A stretch of DNA of 6,781 nt from Planctomycetota bacterium. Its GTDB lineage: Bacteria > Planctomycetota > PUPC01 > JABMSA01 > JAUWKK01. A program made the position numbers and the translations under genes. Positions 4,523 to 6,781 of this stretch are shown here, in pieces (positions within the stretch are counted from its first letter, which is position 1; every line of letters starts with the position of its first letter). Where the stretch lies: contig JAUWKK010000159.1 in assembly GCA_030614245.1 (NCBI GenBank), forward strand, positions 1 to 6,781, written 5' to 3'. Under the pieces are notes generated by a model. That model ran no database searches. It was not told where the DNA came from and saw nothing but the letters and a program-made list of their open reading frames with translations.

Positions 4523-6490
4523 ATGGCCCTTGAAGGCGAACTGTCGTTCATTACCGATCCTGAAGGTCTGACGCTCCGAGGCGTGCTCGGCATTCGCCGG
4601 CTAATCTCTTATCGCAATTTCCTGAACATCCTCGTCAAGGGCTCCGACGAGCCGCTGATGGGCAGGCTGGTTCACGCCGAGATAAACGATTACGGCGGGA
4701 ACATTCTCGGGCGCATCGGAGCCGACTGGAGCTTCTCGTGCGACATCAACAAGGCCAACATTGCATCGATGCACGAGTTCGTCTTCCGCATGACTTACAA
4801 GGGCAGGGAGCCCGTGGATGTGAACTTTTCAGCGGAGGTGATCCTGGAATCCGAAGGCGAGCCGCGATGGATGGTGCCGGGGGTATTCTACAAGCACGGC
4901 CGCCCCGCCTCGGATGAAGCGGCCCCGAATTACAGGGCCTTCCGCTCCGACAGATCCTCGCACCCCGGTGTTTTCGGATGGACGGAACGCTCGATGGCGT
5001 GCCTGACCCTCGGCGAGCAGATCAATGGCCGCGTCACAGGCGTTTACTTCCGCAGCGACGGCGAAACCAAGGCCATCGGAGTGCACTTCCCTTGCCGCGA
5101 GAAGCCCGACGCACCGGGCGTCGGCAATCCCGCCCCGAACTCCGATGACATCGACTGGCTGCACGTCGAGCCGAATGACAAGTTTCAACTGCGATTCAAG
5201 CTCTACTTCGGCCCCGGCAACCTGCACAAGTACAACGACGTATTGCGGGACCGCTACTATCAGGATACGCGGACCCACCACTGCCATCCACGGCTGGAAG
5301 CCCTCGAGGTCTGCGACCTGGCCGTCGAGAGCCTGCTGAAGCGGCATTACGATCCAACGCGCGCCGTGCTCTACGAGACGAGCGCTTTCGATCTCGCCGC
5401 CATCGATTCGAGTGAAGACACACTTGATCTGGCAGACACATCCTGCGCGCACGCGCTGCTGTGGTACGGCCGGAAATTCGCTAATACCGACTGTACCGAA
5501 GCGGCCGTCAGCCTGCTGGACAAGACCGCGTCGGGCCTGGCTCCGGCGGGGACATTCTGGCCGAAGCTGCGGACAGACGGCGCATGGACTGCCGAAGAAG
5601 GCAATCGGCTCGGCGCCTGGAGAGCCGCCGAGACTACTCTCTTCCTCGCCCAGGCGTTCGCTCGCGAGATGAAAGCCGGTAACGCGCATCCAGCCTGGGA
5701 GCGCGCCGTCCTGAGCAGTCTCGATTTCGTGCGCGCTATCCAACGCGACGACGGGGGCCTGGGATCGAGCTACGACGCCGGCACGGGCGAAGTAACAGAC
5801 TGGGACGGCGCCGCCGGACTGCTCTGGGTGGCCGCACTGATCGAAGGATACCGCTTCTCCGGCAACTTCGACTACCTGCAGGCCGCTACATTAGGAGGCC
5901 AGTATTACGCCCGTTTCGTCGAAGACGAGTGTATCTTCGGCGCCGACGGCCGGTTCGCAGGAACTCCATCATCAGTGGACGGATACAATGGACTGCTGGC
6001 CTACATGAGGATGTACCAGGAGGATGCAAACGCGCAATGGCTCAATCTGGCCAAGCGCACGGCCGACTGGATAATGACCTTCCGCTGCTGCTACAACGCA
6101 GCCTTTTCGGCTGATACGATACTGGGCCGGCACGATTTTCGCACGCGAGGCGCAGACATCGCGGCGCCGGCTCGCCCAGGCGGGCAGGGAGGGGCATACC
6201 TGCACAGCCGCGGCCTCGTCTGCCATGGCGAGCTCGTCGAGCTCGGCCACCACTTGGGGGACGGATACTACCTCGAGCGGGCCCGGGACGGGCTGCAGTG
6301 TTTCAGGCAGTTGATCGCGTGCAATGAAGGCGATTTCGGGGCGCACAAGGGGATGGCGCCGGGCCGCTTCTACCACACCCACGCTCAGGGTCCCAAGGGC
6401 GAGGTGGGACATTTTGCCAGCGCATCCTGCACGGGCCTGGTGCTCTACGCAAATATGTGGGATATCGAGCACACGCCTGCGGCTGGTTAG
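4523..6490 (+). CDS. Uncharacterised six-hairpin-glycosidase-like protein
   Basis: A protein of 655 residues with no specific family recognised. There is no signal peptide or membrane segment, and about 14 cysteines are scattered along it, so it is probably cytoplasmic. Residues about 1-230 are beta-rich (WMVPGVFYKHGRP, 116-128; KFQLRFKLYFGPGN, 220-233), like the N-terminal sandwich in front of many (alpha/alpha)6 glycoside enzymes. KYNDVLRDRYY (236-246) links into a helical half of paired helices with glycine/aromatic turns: GAWRAAETTLFLAQAFARE (364-382), IQRDDGGLGSSYD (406-418), TDWDGAAGLLWVAALIEGY (425-443), SSVDGYNGLLAYMRMYQE (483-500) and a last block with SASCTGLVLYANMW (633-646). This pattern fits the six-hairpin glycosidase superfamily. 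The acids in TDWDG or DDGG could be catalytic, but no substrate can be assigned. The C-terminus looks intact. It has its own promoter and faces a convergent gene. The fold class is inference; an epimerase, lyase or hydrolase are all possible. Confidence 0.85.
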   Translation: MALEGELSFITDPEGLTLRGVLGIRRLISYRNFLNILVKGSDEPLMGRLVHAEINDYGGNILGRIGADWSFSCDINKANIASMHEFVFRMTYKGREPVDVNFSAEVILESEGEPRWMVPGVFYKHGRPASDEAAPNYRAFRSDRSSHPGVFGWTERSMACLTLGEQINGRVTGVYFRSDGETKAIGVHFPCREKPDAPGVGNPAPNSDDIDWLHVEPNDKFQLRFKLYFGPGNLHKYNDVLRDRYYQDTRTHHCHPRLEALEVCDLAVESLLKRHYDPTRAVLYETSAFDLAAIDSSEDTLDLADTSCAHALLWYGRKFANTDCTEAAVSLLDKTASGLAPAGTFWPKLRTDGAWTAEEGNRLGAWRAAETTLFLAQAFAREMKAGNAHPAWERAVLSSLDFVRAIQRDDGGLGSSYDAGTGEVTDWDGAAGLLWVAALIEGYRFSGNFDYLQAATLGGQYYARFVEDECIFGADGRFAGTPSSVDGYNGLLAYMRMYQEDANAQWLNLAKRTADWIMTFRCCYNAAFSADTILGRHDFRTRGADIAAPARPGGQGGAYLHSRGLVCHGELVELGHHLGDGYYLERARDGLQCFRQLIACNEGDFGAHKGMAPGRFYHTHAQGPKGEVGHFASASCTGLVLYANMWDIEHTPAAG

Positions 6491-6521
6491 CCGGCGCGGC
6501 ATCACCTCGAGCCGCCATCTC

Positions 6522-6546
6522 CACGTCCAAGCTCTGCTTGAACGTG
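6522..6546. terminator. Hairpin in convergent gap, possible bidirectional terminator
   Basis: CACGTCCAAGC (6522-6532) and GCTTGAACGTG (6536-6546) form an 11-position stem with one C-A mismatch and a TCT loop. It lies between two convergent stop codons (6490 and 6583), where a shared terminator would be expected. No T run follows on either strand, so it is not a textbook intrinsic terminator. Confidence 0.35.
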
Positions 6547-6582
6547 CCTGCCCCACGAAGGAATTGCACGTCTTCGCATGTC

Positions 6583-6781
6583 TCATGCCGTGGATGTCGC
6601 CACGAGCAGGGTCTCGCCGGCTTCGAGCCGGATCGGACTGGCCGGCCTGATGCGCAGTTCGCCACCATCCGCCTTGAAATCGACCGGTATCTCGCCGCCA
6701 CTGTCCTTGACGACGACTTCCGCCGCTGCTGCGCCGGCGGGCAGTTCGAATACCAGCTCGCGGATATCCACCCTGCCGTAC
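6583..6781 (-). CDS. C-terminal end of a minus-strand protein with beta-rich domain (partial)
   Basis: The last 65 codons and the TGA (minus strand 6585-6583) of a gene that continues beyond the right edge. The visible protein runs from YGRVDIRELVFELP to GETLLVATSTA. It alternates short hydrophobic strands (ELVFELPAG, AEVVVKDSGG, GELRIRPASP, GETLLVATS), as in the beta-sandwich domains that often close glycoside hydrolases and other carbohydrate-active proteins. A GTG at 6771 could be read as a start, but the frame is open through it to the edge and the segment reads like the end of a larger protein. No catalytic part is visible, so the function is unknown. It is convergent with the 655-residue gene, with 92 bases between the stops. 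Confidence 0.7.
   Translation of the reverse strand, partial: YGRVDIRELVFELPAGAAAAEVVVKDSGGEIPVDFKADGGELRIRPASPIRLEAGETLLVATSTA

Noticed and set aside
4829..5743. 304-codon minus-strand frame opposite the 655-residue gene
   Set aside because: Antisense shadow in GC-rich DNA with no coherent domain pattern, while the plus-strand frame has regular helical repeats.

Overview
The window is GC-rich bacterial chromosomal DNA with three complete plus-strand genes, the 3' end of a minus-strand gene at the right edge, and two repeat-bearing intergenic stretches. No plasmid, phage, transposase, CRISPR, rRNA or tRNA gene is visible. The lineage cannot be fixed from this sequence. The mix of large poorly characterised carbohydrate-active-type proteins, TCTGCGTTCATCTG-type intergenic repeats and GGGGCTTCAGCCCC-type hairpins is what I would expect from an environmental bacterium of the Planctomycetota/PVC type, Hydrogenedentota, Armatimonadota or a similar phylum. 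This is inference only.

Left part (1-1316): a possible 5' tip of a minus-strand gene (1-23), a pair of imperfect direct repeats (71-129 and 155-203), and a 12-bp palindrome directly in front of a good sigma70-like promoter (249-279). These lead into an RluA-family pseudouridine synthase that ends at 1316. Its GTG at 312 has a better ribosome site than the GTG at 300.

Middle (1313-3961): an 882-residue predicted secreted protein overlaps the synthase by four bases (GTGA), so the two are probably translated together. It has a signal peptide, an alpha/beta domain and barrel resembling the GH20/GH67/GH115 group, a long helical region, two Ig/FN3-like beta domains and a proline-rich tail. Its substrate and catalytic competence are unknown.

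Intergenic 3962-4522 holds a cluster of REP-like hairpins (4087-4309), an 11-bp palindrome (4417-4427) and a strong-looking promoter (4444-4471).

Right part (4523-6781): a 655-residue protein without signal peptide, with an N-terminal beta-rich half and a C-terminal (alpha/alpha)-toroid-like half typical of six-hairpin glycosidase-type folds. It is followed by a hairpin (6522-6546) in the convergent gap and the C-terminal 65 codons of a minus-strand protein ending in a beta-rich domain.

The synthase is housekeeping RNA modification. The two large proteins look like extracytoplasmic and cytoplasmic carbohydrate-related proteins, but separate promoters mean the window does not prove that they share a pathway. 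No defence system or other clearly new multi-gene system is evident. The least-explained items are the two large proteins and the repeat clusters.
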